32,198 nt of DNA from Pseudoalteromonas sp. 0303 (GTDB lineage: Bacteria > Pseudomonadota > Gammaproteobacteria > Enterobacterales > Alteromonadaceae), in the NCBI RefSeq assembly GCF_013349995.1, contig NZ_JABVXF010000042.1:1-32198 (forward strand), in the 5' to 3' direction. Position 1 is the stretch's first letter. Each line of letters opens with the position of its first letter. The translations under genes and the position numbers were made by a program. The notes below the pieces were generated by a model. It searched no databases. It was not told where the DNA came from and worked only from the letters and a program-made list of their open reading frames with translations. Below are positions 1 through 7,646 of the stretch, piece by piece.

Positions 1-111
1 AGTTAGTTGCCTAACTACGGATTGTGCATGATCATTCTGATCGGTCAACTGATCAACTTCTTAACTGATCAGCATTAGCCTGTAGGCTCCTTTTTAATTC
101 TTAATTTCGCG

Positions 112-2538
112 TTATACGTCTAGGTTAACTACACGTAGCGCATTCGTTTCGATGAAGTCACGACGCGGCTCCACTTGGTCACCCATTAGAGTCGCAAACA
201 ATTGGTCTGCCGCTACTGCATCTTCAATTGTTACTTTCAACATACGACGAGCATCTGGGTCCATAGTGGTTTCCCAAAGCTGATCAGGGTTCATCTCACC
301 GAGTCCTTTATAGCGTTGAATATAAAGGCCACGCTTCGATTCATTGATTAACCACTCTAATGCATCCACAAAGTTATCAACAGCAAGAGTTTTCTCACCG
401 CGTTGAACATATGCCCCTTCTTCAAGTAAGTTAGCAATGTTTACACCTGTCGCTGCTATGCGTTTGTAGTCACGCGATGTAATGAAGTCATGGTTTAGTA
501 CATGTGCTTTATCCACACCATGCTGACGAATATTCACAACAGGATAATACATGTTGCGCTCAGTATCGTGCTCAGTGCCCGCATGGAAGATAGTTGCATC
601 TTCATCACGTGCAATTAAGTCGTCAACTAGCGTGTTAGTCCACTCTTTAACTTTTGCTTCATCTGCTAAATCAGCTTCGGTAATTTCGCTTTGATAAATT
701 AAACGTTCCATAATTGAATTTGGATATTTACGTTTTAAGCGTTCAATCACTTTAACTGTATTTTGATAATCGTGAACGATTCTTTCTAGTTCTTCACCTT
801 CAAGTGCAGATGCACCTTCGCTTGTATAAAGTGCAGCATTGTTTAATGCTAATGATGTTAAGTAATCAACAAGCGCTGGATCATCTTTAATGTAGCGTTC
901 TTGCTTACCTTTTTTCACTTTATAAAGTGGTGGTTGCGCAATATAGATAAAGCCTTTTTCTACAATCTCTGGCATTTGACGGTAGAAGAAAGTCAGTAGT
1001 AAGGTACGAATGTGAGAACCATCCACGTCCGCATCGGTCATGATAATGATACGATGATAACGTAGCTTTTCTGGGTCATATTCATCACGACCAATACCAC
1101 AGCCTAATGCAGTGATTAAAGTTGCTACTTCTTGAGAAGAAAGCATCTTATCAAAGCGTGCTTTTTCAACGTTAAGAATCTTACCTTTAAGTGGCAAAAT
1201 TGCTTGGTTTTTACGGTTACGACCCTGCTTAGCTGAACCACCTGCAGAGTCACCCTCCACTATGTATAGTTCAGAAAGTGCTGGATCTTTTTCTTGGCAG
1301 TCTGCCAATTTACCTGGTAAACCAGCTAAATCCATTGCACCTTTACGGCGTGTCATCTCACGTGCTTTACGCGCAGCTTCACGAGCACGTGCTGCATCGA
1401 TAATTTTGCCAACTACCGTTTTAGCATCAACTGGGTTTTCTAATAAGAACTCTGTTAATTTTTCTGCCATTGCTTGTTCTACAGCAGACTTAACTTCACT
1501 TGATACTAGTTTGTCTTTAGTTTGTGATGAGAACTTAGGATCAGGAACTTTAACACTTACAACCGCAGTTAAGCCTTCACGAGCATCATCACCCGTCGCA
1601 TTGCTTGTTGTTTTCGCTTTTTTGTTAAAGCCTTCTTTTTCCATGTAGTTATTTAGCGTACGCGTTAATGCAGCTCTAAAGCCAGCTAAGTGCGTACCAC
1701 CATCACGTTGTGGAATGTTGTTTGTGAAACAGTAAATGCTTTCTTGGAAGCCATCGTTCCATTGCATTGAAACTTCTACACTAATACCGTCTTCTTCACG
1801 CTCATGGGTAAAGTGGAAAACACTTTTATGTACAGGTGTTTTGTTACGGTTTAGATATTCTACGAATGCTTGGATACCACCGTCATATTTGAAGTGGTCA
1901 TTCTTAGATTCTTCACGCTCATCAGTAAGAATGATACTTACACCAGAGTTTAAGAACGAAAGCTCACGCAAACGTTTTGCTAAGATATCGTAGTGGAAGT
2001 TAAGGTCACTGAATGTTTCACCACTTGGCCAGAAACGTAATTCAGTACCTGTGTCTGTTGCGTCACCAATTATAGCTAATGGCGCATCTGGTACACCCAT
2101 AGTATATGTTTGTTGGTGAATTTTGCCTTCACGACGAATGGTCAGTTGCAGCTTTTCAGATAGTGCATTTACTACCGAAACACCTACACCGTGTAAGCCA
2201 CCAGATACTTTATATGAGTTATCATCGAACTTACCACCAGCATGAAGTACCGTCATGATAACTTCAGCCGCAGAAACACCTTCTTCTTCGTGAATAGATG
2301 TTGGAATACCACGACCGTTATCTCTTACAGAGACTGAACCGTCTAAGTGAATCGTTACAAAAATATCATCACAATGACCAGCTAAGGCTTCATCGATAGA
2401 GTTATCAACAACCTCAAACACCATATGGTGAAGGCCTGTACCGTCATCGGTGTCCCCTATATACATTCCTGGACGCTTTCTTACTGCGTCTAATCCTTTA
2501 AGTACTTTAATACTCGACGAATCGTAATTCTCAGACAT
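112..2538 (-). CDS. gyrB: DNA gyrase subunit B
   Basis: GyrB is the ATPase subunit of gyrase (A2B2), which introduces negative supercoils. The 808-aa product is close to the E. coli length (804) and near-identical over the first 60 residues. Seen: the GHKL ATP site with Glu42, Asp45 and Asn46 (EVVDNSIDEAL), the GGLHGVGVSVVNALS lid region, the TOPRIM motif EGDSAGGSAKQGRNRKNQ with DADVDGSH, and the C-terminal QRYKGLGEMNPDQLWET. The start is placed at the ATG (2536-2538) that gives MSENYDSSSIKV, matching E. coli MSNSYDSSSIKV; an in-frame GTG at 2550 directly after the recF stop would add four residues and is less likely. It is the last gene of the dnaA-dnaN-recF-gyrB operon, 12 bases after recF. 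The window stops 111 bases beyond it and shows no complete terminator there. Confidence 0.97.
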   Translation of the reverse strand: MSENYDSSSIKVLKGLDAVRKRPGMYIGDTDDGTGLHHMVFEVVDNSIDEALAGHCDDIFVTIHLDGSVSVRDNGRGIPTSIHEEEGVSAAEVIMTVLHAGGKFDDNSYKVSGGLHGVGVSVVNALSEKLQLTIRREGKIHQQTYTMGVPDAPLAIIGDATDTGTELRFWPSGETFSDLNFHYDILAKRLRELSFLNSGVSIILTDEREESKNDHFKYDGGIQAFVEYLNRNKTPVHKSVFHFTHEREEDGISVEVSMQWNDGFQESIYCFTNNIPQRDGGTHLAGFRAALTRTLNNYMEKEGFNKKAKTTSNATGDDAREGLTAVVSVKVPDPKFSSQTKDKLVSSEVKSAVEQAMAEKLTEFLLENPVDAKTVVGKIIDAARAREAARKAREMTRRKGAMDLAGLPGKLADCQEKDPALSELYIVEGDSAGGSAKQGRNRKNQAILPLKGKILNVEKARFDKMLSSQEVATLITALGCGIGRDEYDPEKLRYHRIIIMTDADVDGSHIRTLLLTFFYRQMPEIVEKGFIYIAQPPLYKVKKGKQERYIKDDPALVDYLTSLALNNAALYTSEGASALEGEELERIVHDYQNTVKVIERLKRKYPNSIMERLIYQSEITEADLADEAKVKEWTNTLVDDLIARDEDATIFHAGTEHDTERNMYYPVVNIRQHGVDKAHVLNHDFITSRDYKRIAATGVNIANLLEEGAYVQRGEKTLAVDNFVDALEWLINESKRGLYIQRYKGLGEMNPDQLWETTMDPDARRMLKVTIEDAVAADQLFATLMGDQVEPRRDFIETNALRVVNLDV

Positions 2539-2550
2539 GGTTAATCCCAC

Positions 2551-3645
2551 TTATCTTGTTATTAGGTTGCCATGTTTCACGTGGAACATTTTTAGTTCTC
2601 GTTGCATGGGTTCCACCACAGCAGAAATACTTTCAGATAAAATTGATGAGATAAAAAGTTGCGAATCGCAATGAGTCAAAAGTTGACCCACTTTTTCTTT
2701 TGTATCTTCACCCAGTTCTGAAGGTAAGTCATCTATTAGCAATATAGATTGCTTATCTGTTTCTGACTCAATTAAGCTATTTTGCGTTACTTTTAACGCA
2801 TAAAGCAAGAGCTTCAATTGACCGCGAGAAAAGGTATTTTCTACACTGTTACCAGAAACACTAAAACTAAAATCAGCTTTATGCGGACCTTTACTTGTGA
2901 AACCTTGTTTGGCATCACGTTCAAAGCTTTGCTCAAGCGCCTCGGAGAGCGTTTCACTCTCTTTCCAGCCCGCATGAAAGTTTATTTCTAAATCGCTTAC
3001 AAGCGTTAATTCTGCACACATTTTATCAAAAAACTGCTGCTTAAACCTACTTATATACGCGATTCTTAGATTATTTATTTGTTCAGCTAGTCTAACAAAT
3101 TCTTTATCCCAAAACTTGATCTGCTCGAAATAATCTCTAGGTTTACTTTTTAATAAAGCATTACGTTGTTTCAGTACTTTATTAAAAGACTGCCACAAGT
3201 AAAAAAAGTCATGTTCCACGTGGAACAATCCTAGATCGAGAAATTTTCTACGCTCTTTTGGGCCACCAAAAAACAATGAATAGCTTTCTGGAGTAATCAC
3301 TTGCACTGGCACTAGCTGAGCTAATTCAGAGATTTTACGGCTCGTTTTTCCCTGAATCTTTAAAGACGTTTCACCCGCTTGGTTTTTGCTTATACCAATC
3401 GGAATAGACAAATCATGCAGCGCTTTGCGACCATGAATCACAAACTTGTCTTGTTGATGCTGAATGATATTTTTATGTTTGGCGGTACGAAATGATTTAC
3501 CGTGAGAAAGGAAATATATCGCCTCAAGGAGACTGGTTTTTCCGCTGCCATTTTCGCCATAGATAATGTTTATGCCATTAACCGGCTCAAGTGTCAGCGC
3601 CTCAATATTCCGAAAATTATTGAGGCTTAAATGACTTAAACTCAT
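2551..3645 (-). CDS. recF: DNA replication and repair protein RecF
   Basis: RecF is an SMC-like ATPase that, with RecO and RecR, helps load RecA at ssDNA gaps. The 364-aa product has Walker A GENGSGKT at residues 30-37, an ABC-type signature FSRGQLKLLLYAL near residue 270 and Walker B ILLIDDLPSELG near residue 300. The N-terminus MSLSHLSLNNFRNI is typical of the family. The gene starts 6 bases after the dnaN stop and ends next to gyrB, so it is in the dnaA operon. Unusual: two parS-like palindromes lie inside the frame, encoding FHVEH near residue 142 and FHVKH near the C-terminus, so local protein sequence and centromere sequence are constrained together. Confidence 0.95.
   Translation of the reverse strand: MSLSHLSLNNFRNIEALTLEPVNGINIIYGENGSGKTSLLEAIYFLSHGKSFRTAKHKNIIQHQQDKFVIHGRKALHDLSIPIGISKNQAGETSLKIQGKTSRKISELAQLVPVQVITPESYSLFFGGPKERRKFLDLGLFHVEHDFFYLWQSFNKVLKQRNALLKSKPRDYFEQIKFWDKEFVRLAEQINNLRIAYISRFKQQFFDKMCAELTLVSDLEINFHAGWKESETLSEALEQSFERDAKQGFTSKGPHKADFSFSVSGNSVENTFSRGQLKLLLYALKVTQNSLIESETDKQSILLIDDLPSELGEDTKEKVGQLLTHCDSQLFISSILSESISAVVEPMQRELKMFHVKHGNLITR
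2573..2588. other. parS-like centromere site 1 (in the 3' end of recF)
   Basis: The 16-mer TGTTTCACGTGGAACA differs by one base per arm choice from the two classical parS forms (TGTTTCACGTGAAACA and TGTTCCACGTGGAACA). It is a near-perfect palindrome centred on CACGTG and lies within recF, 35 bp before the gyrB start codon. parA and parB lie 17 kb away on the same chromosome, so this is a likely ParB loading site. Confidence 0.85.
3212..3227. other. parS centromere site 2 (inside recF)
   Basis: TGTTCCACGTGGAACA is a perfect 16-bp palindrome identical to the parS form known from Pseudomonas. It lies in the recF reading frame, 639 bp from the first site. Two sites of matching type in one gene near the origin make chance unlikely. 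Its expected reader is the ParB encoded at 19967-20878. Confidence 0.92.
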
Positions 3646-3651
3646 ATAAGC

Positions 3652-4755
3652 TTATAGGCGCATCGGCATTACAACGTACATAGCTTCTTCGTCACCTGCA
3701 CCTTCAATTAGCGCACTGCTATTAGAGTCTGCAAGCGTAAAGGTTACATCTTCTGTTTTTAATGTATTAAGTACATCAAGTACATAAGAAACGTTAAAGC
3801 CAATTTCAAGTTCGCCGCCTTGGTACATTACTTCAACCACCTCTTCAGCTTGTTCCTGCTCAGGGTTGTTTGCTGTAATTTTTAATAAACCTTCAGACAA
3901 GTTTAAACGTACACCACGGAATTTTTCATTCGATAAAATAGACACACGTTGGAAAGCACTGCGCAACCATTCACGGTTAGCAGTAATCACTTTATCACCA
4001 CCACGTGGCAATACTCGACGATAATCAGGGAAACGACCATCAACTAGTTTACTAGTAAATGTAAACTCAGTATCAATAATACGAATATGGTTAGCACCAA
4101 ATTGAATGGTTACTAGCTCATCATCAGCCACCATTAGGCGCATAATTTCTTGTACACCTTTACGTGGAATAATTAACTGACGTTGTGTATTTAAAGACTG
4201 TGGTAATTGCTTTTGTGCAATCGCCAAACGGTGACCATCTGTAGCCACTGTTTTAATATCTGCGTTATCAACTTCAAATGACATACCGTTTAAGTAATAA
4301 CGTACGTCTTGATTCGCCATAGAAAAGTGCGTGCTTTCTAAAAGTTTACGCAATTCTAAACGCGTTAGTTGAAATTCAACTTCACCATCCCACTGCTCAA
4401 GATTCGGAAAATCTTCAGCGGCCAGCGTAGTTAAAGAAAAACGGCTTTTACCGCTTGTTAATAGTAACTGATGATCTTGGCTACTTAACGTTAGGTCTGA
4501 GCCATCAGGTAAACTTTTACAAATATCGAGTAACTTTTTAGCTGGTAAAGTGAGTTGCGTATCTGTGGTATCTTCACCGACAAACACACTCGCCACTAAC
4601 TCAATTTCAAGATCAGTACCCGTCATCGAAAGTTGCCCGTTTTCAACAACTAACAGTACGTTCGATAAAATCGGTAAGGTGTGCTTACGCTCAATCGCAC
4701 CAGACACTTGAACTAAAGGTTTTAAAAATTGCTCTCTTGATATTGTTATTTGCAT
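3652..4755 (-). CDS. dnaN: DNA polymerase III subunit beta (sliding clamp)
   Basis: DnaN dimerises into the ring that tethers DNA polymerases to the template. The product is 367 aa (E. coli 366). Seen: the N-terminus MQITISREQFLKPLVQVSGAIERKH, the segment LPILSNVLL, the mid-protein DGHRLA, and the C-terminal MPMRL that helps form the partner-binding pocket. It lies 13 bases downstream of dnaA and 6 bases upstream of recF in the same minus-strand operon, the common order. The ATG at 4753-4755 is the only start that fits the conserved N-terminus. Confidence 0.97.
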   Translation of the reverse strand: MQITISREQFLKPLVQVSGAIERKHTLPILSNVLLVVENGQLSMTGTDLEIELVASVFVGEDTTDTQLTLPAKKLLDICKSLPDGSDLTLSSQDHQLLLTSGKSRFSLTTLAAEDFPNLEQWDGEVEFQLTRLELRKLLESTHFSMANQDVRYYLNGMSFEVDNADIKTVATDGHRLAIAQKQLPQSLNTQRQLIIPRKGVQEIMRLMVADDELVTIQFGANHIRIIDTEFTFTSKLVDGRFPDYRRVLPRGGDKVITANREWLRSAFQRVSILSNEKFRGVRLNLSEGLLKITANNPEQEQAEEVVEVMYQGGELEIGFNVSYVLDVLNTLKTEDVTFTLADSNSSALIEGAGDEEAMYVVMPMRL

Positions 4756-4768
4756 AATAAAGTCGGCC

Positions 4769-6166
4769 TTAAGATGACAAGGTTCTTATTAAGTTTTGAT
4801 AATCTTCTTTCACTTCGTGGCTTTCGTCACGTAGTGATTTAACTTTACGACAAGCGTGTAATACAGTTGTGTGATCACGACCACCAAAGGCGTCACCAAT
4901 CTCAGGTAAACTGTGATTTGTAAGTTCTTTTGATAATGCCATGGCCACTTGACGTGGTCTTGCTACTGAACGGCTACGGCGTTTAGATAGTAAATCTGAT
5001 ACACGAATGCGGTAATACTCAGCAACAGTGCGTTGAATATTATCTATCGTTACCAATTTATCTTGCAGCGCAAGTAAGTCACGTAGCGCTTCTTTTACAA
5101 AGTCGATTGAAATCGGACGACCAGTAAAGTTTGCATTAGCAATAACGCGGTTTAACGCCCCTTCTAATTCCCGCACATTTGAACGCAACTTTTTAGCGAT
5201 AAAAAAGGCAACTTCGTGAGGTAAATTGATTTTACTTTGCTGCGCTTTTTTCATCAAAATAGCAACGCGCGTTTCAAGTTCTGGTGGCTCAATAGCAATT
5301 GTTAAGCCCCAACCAAAACGTGATTTAAGGCGATCTTCAACCCCTTCTATCTCTTTAGGATAGCGGTCTGAAGTTAAGATAATTTGTTGATTTCCTTCAA
5401 GTAAAGCATTGAAGGTATGAAAGAACTCTTCTTGTGAGCGTTCTTTATTAGCGAAAAATTGAATGTCATCGATCATCAATGCATCAACACTTCGGTAATA
5501 ACGTTTAAATTCTTCTATGGCATTATTTTGTAGCGCTTTAACCATGTCTTGCACAAATCTCTCTGAGTGCATATAAACAATTTTCGCGTCTGGCTTATTA
5601 GCCATAATACCGTTACCAACAGCGTGTAATAAGTGAGTTTTACCTAAGCCAGTACCACCGTATATAAATACAGGGTTAAATGCTGAACCTGGGTTATCTG
5701 CAACTTGAGTCGCTGCAGCTTTTGCTAATTGGTTTGATTTACCTTCAACAAAGCTATCAAAGGTATAATTTTCTTTAATGTTTGATTTATAGCCTGATTT
5801 TGGTGCAGGTTCGACCGCTGCTTTTTCAGGTTTTGGCTGTTGCTTTTCAGCAGCTTGTTGTGGAACAGATGCGCTTGTTTCTGCTGCAGCCGGTGCAGAT
5901 GCCACTTGGGCATTTAAAATAGGTTTACTACCAACATCAAAACGTAATTCAGGTGCTTCATCACCACAAATTTCAACGAGTAGTTCATTAATACGGTTTA
6001 AATACTTTTCTCTCACCCAATCCAAAACAAAACGGTTAGGTGCATATATAGTCAACGTATCTTCGGTACTTTCTGCTTGAAGTGGTCTTACCCACATACT
6101 GAATTGCTGTGAAGGCAATTCATCTTGCAATACATATAAACAACTTTGCCAAACCGACAGATACAC
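4769..6166 (-). CDS. dnaA: Chromosomal replication initiator protein DnaA
   Basis: DnaA is the AAA+ initiator that binds DnaA boxes and opens the origin. The 465-aa product (E. coli 467) has domain I at about residues 1-80 (VWQSCLYVLQDELPSQQFSMW), a variable Ala/Pro/Gln/Lys-rich linker at about 85-130, Walker A GGTGLGKT at 170-177, Walker B with sensor region (LMIDDIQFF), and the C-terminal DNA-binding signature GRDHTTVLHACRKV. The start is GTG (6164-6166), preceded by a GGGAG ribosome-binding site seven bases away. It is the first gene of the leftward operon. A perfect DnaA box about 120 bp upstream suggests autoregulation. Confidence 0.97.
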   Translation of the reverse strand: MYLSVWQSCLYVLQDELPSQQFSMWVRPLQAESTEDTLTIYAPNRFVLDWVREKYLNRINELLVEICGDEAPELRFDVGSKPILNAQVASAPAAAETSASVPQQAAEKQQPKPEKAAVEPAPKSGYKSNIKENYTFDSFVEGKSNQLAKAAATQVADNPGSAFNPVFIYGGTGLGKTHLLHAVGNGIMANKPDAKIVYMHSERFVQDMVKALQNNAIEEFKRYYRSVDALMIDDIQFFANKERSQEEFFHTFNALLEGNQQIILTSDRYPKEIEGVEDRLKSRFGWGLTIAIEPPELETRVAILMKKAQQSKINLPHEVAFFIAKKLRSNVRELEGALNRVIANANFTGRPISIDFVKEALRDLLALQDKLVTIDNIQRTVAEYYRIRVSDLLSKRRSRSVARPRQVAMALSKELTNHSLPEIGDAFGGRDHTTVLHACRKVKSLRDESHEVKEDYQNLIRTLSS

Positions 6167-6271
6167 AGTTAAACTCCCAGAGATTTAATTTTTATTCCCG
6201 TTCATCTTTAATGATGGAAAATCAAACATTTATTGCTAATCTTTGACCAACTTTCTTGGCCCAGACCGACT

Positions 6272-6301
6272 ATTATGAAGGTACTTTATCCACAAGTACA
6301 A
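6272..6301 (-). promoter_or_regulatory. Predicted dnaA promoter with an internal DnaA box
   Basis: On the minus strand, a weak -35 TTGTAC (6296-6301) is followed after 18 bp by a -10 CATAAT (6272-6277). The perfect DnaA box at 6286-6294 falls in the spacer, where bound DnaA would block RNA polymerase. The box is certain; the promoter elements are a judgement, since the -35 match is poor. Confidence 0.45.
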
Positions 6302-6563
6302 GATTGATTTTTATGAAAAATATGATCTCAGCAACATAAAAGAATAAAACACTGATTTTTAAGAAAATTATTTTTTAAGCTCGAACAGTGATCATAACAA
6401 ATTTGCAGCCAGATCGCGATCAAATTCTACGATCGAATTGGCTTTTCCCAAGCTTTTATTCACTTTTTATACAGAGGCTGTGGAAAACTTCTTATTTATG
6501 ATGATCCTATATGATCAGTTAAAAGGATCCTTTATAATTACGGCCTCTGCAGCGTTTTAATGA

Positions 6564-6590
6564 TTGACTTTTGTTGTCTTCATCTATAAT
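6564..6590 (+). promoter_or_regulatory. Predicted rpmH-rnpA promoter
   Basis: TTGACT (6564-6569) and a perfect TATAAT (6585-6590) are 15 bp apart, followed by a GC-rich stretch (CTCGCG) of the sort found at stringently controlled ribosomal promoters. A second TATAAT at 6533-6538 upstream lacks a clear -35. The 5' leader to rpmH would be about 75 bases. Confidence 0.5.
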
Positions 6591-6672
6591 ATCTCGCGCT
6601 CGCAATGGCACCTGTGCCAGGATCGCGACCTGCATAGGATGTTTTAACCTTAACCGATCGGATGGAATTGTT

Positions 6673-6807
6673 ATGAAAAGAACTTTTCAACCTAGCGTTT
6701 TAAAACGCAAACGTACACACGGTTTCCGTGCTCGTATGGCAACAGCAAATGGCCGTAAAGTATTAGCTCGTCGTCGTGCTAAAGGCCGTAAAGTTCTTTC
6801 TGCTTAA
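6673..6807 (+). CDS. rpmH: 50S ribosomal protein L34
   Basis: L34 is a small basic protein of the large ribosomal subunit. The 44-aa product has the family sequence from end to end: MKRTFQPSVLKRKRTHGF followed by RARMATANGRKVLARRRAKGRKVLSA. The ATG at 6673 was chosen because L34 begins MKRTFQPS; the open frame extends upstream to 6571 but that part has no family match. It is followed after only 7 bases by rnpA, the conserved pairing. Confidence 0.97.
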   Translation: MKRTFQPSVLKRKRTHGFRARMATANGRKVLARRRAKGRKVLSA

Positions 6808-6814
6808 TATATAA

Positions 6815-7237
6815 GTGGAAGACTTTAGCTTCAGCAGGGAGTTACGTCTGTTAACTCCCTCGCATTACTCTCGAATCTTTAATGAACCAGCACGCGCTGC
6901 GACTCCTTTCTTTACCCTATTAGCTAAACGCAATGACCAAACTAATCCTCGATTAGGTCTTACGGTCGCAAAAAAACGCGTTAAAAAAGCCTGTCAACGT
7001 AATCGAATTAAACGACTTGCTCGCGAAAGTTTCCGTTTAAATCAGCACAAACTCGATAACATTGATATTGTGCTTATGGTTAAAAGTGGTATTGATGAAC
7101 AGTCCAACGAAGAGCTAACAAAGCAACTAAATAAATTGTGGCGAAAAATTAACGAACGCTGCAAGCCTGGTGCACCTAAACCACCACCATTTAAAAAACG
7201 CCCGAATAAATCAGCTAAATCTAATAAACAAGCCTGA
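6815..7237 (+). CDS. rnpA: Ribonuclease P protein component
   Basis: RnpA binds the RNase P RNA and helps process the 5' ends of pre-tRNAs. The 140-aa product has the N-terminal FSRELRLLTPSHYSRIF and the RNA-binding signature RNRIKRLARESFR at residues 62-74. It is longer than E. coli RnpA (119 aa) because of a Lys/Pro-rich tail (KPGAPKPPPFKKRPNK) of likely unstructured character. The start is GTG at 6815; no ATG fits. It is co-transcribed with rpmH. The next gene, yidD, begins 128 bases later, a larger gap than usual. Confidence 0.95.
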   Translation: MEDFSFSRELRLLTPSHYSRIFNEPARAATPFFTLLAKRNDQTNPRLGLTVAKKRVKKACQRNRIKRLARESFRLNQHKLDNIDIVLMVKSGIDEQSNEELTKQLNKLWRKINERCKPGAPKPPPFKKRPNKSAKSNKQA

Positions 7238-7365
7238 TAGCAATAGAATTACAGGCTTAATTAAGGTATCTTTAGCTCACCTTTTAATCATGCATTTAAA
7301 ATTCTACGATGGGAATTTAAATTCATGGTATCCATTGACTAAATTAACGCAGGGGCAGACACATC

Positions 7366-7638
7366 ATGAGGTTACTTAAACCACTTGTTGCTATTCCAAA
7401 GCGCTGTTTAGTCATGCTAATACGCGGCTATCAAAAATGGATAAGCCCACTATTAGGCCCGCATTGTCGTTTTAATCCAACCTGCTCTAGTTACGCTATT
7501 CAAGCAATTAATTTGCATGGAAGTGTAAAAGGCAGTTGGTTAGCTGTTAAACGCATATTAAAATGCCACCCTTTACATGCTGGTGGGGATGATCCCGTAC
7601 CGGCAAAAAATCATATTAACCACCAACACGAGAAATAA
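7366..7638 (+). CDS. yidD: Membrane protein insertion efficiency factor YidD
   Basis: YidD is a small, membrane-associated protein that helps YidC-dependent insertion of inner-membrane proteins. The 90-aa product has the family core IRGYQKWISPLLGPHCRFNP followed by TCSSYAIQAI, with the conserved Cys pair, and KCHPLHAGGDDPVP near the end. The first ~20 residues form an amphipathic or hydrophobic helix. It sits between rnpA and yidC, only 8 bases before the yidC start, as in most gammaproteobacteria. The AGGGGC about 11 bases upstream of the ATG can serve as the ribosome-binding site. Confidence 0.93.
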   Translation: MRLLKPLVAIPKRCLVMLIRGYQKWISPLLGPHCRFNPTCSSYAIQAINLHGSVKGSWLAVKRILKCHPLHAGGDDPVPAKNHINHQHEK

Positions 7639-7646
7639 GAGCTGTT

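Larger units (their letters stand above)
6167..6672. promoter_or_regulatory. dnaA-rpmH divergent intergenic region with DnaA boxes and GATC cluster
   Basis: This 506-bp gap separates the leftward dnaA operon from rightward rpmH. Seen: one perfect DnaA box TTATCCACA at 6286-6294; three degenerate boxes at 6456-6464 (TTATTCACT), 6467-6475 (TTATACAGA) and 6479-6487 (TGTGGAAAA, minus orientation), spaced 11-12 bp; ten GATC sites between 6324 and 6660; and AT-rich DNA at about 6300-6385 and 6488-6540. In Pseudomonas the functional origin sits in this gap. Here the mioC-mnmG gap looks more like oriC, so this may be a regulatory region, a relic or a second initiation site. No ORF was recognised in it. 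Confidence 0.7.

Noticed and set aside
1..16. Inverted repeat AGTTAG-TTGC-CTAACT after gyrB, possible terminator
   Set aside because: The stem is only 6 bp and A/T-rich, and the required T-run for the minus strand would lie outside the window.
1262..1648. 128-codon open frame on the plus strand antisense to gyrB
   Set aside because: It lies wholly within a highly conserved gyrB frame, has no ribosome-binding site, and its composition mirrors the opposite strand.
2539..2550. GTG at 2550 as the gyrB start
   Set aside because: The ATG at 2538 matches the conserved GyrB N-terminus exactly; the four extra residues have no family support.
3999..4010. CCACGTGG in dnaN as a third parS site
   Set aside because: Only the central CACGTG matches; the outer TGTT/AACA arms are missing.
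7170..7379. 69-codon open frame bridging rnpA and yidD
   Set aside because: It overlaps the end of rnpA and start of yidD in another frame and resembles no known family; no ribosome-binding site seen.
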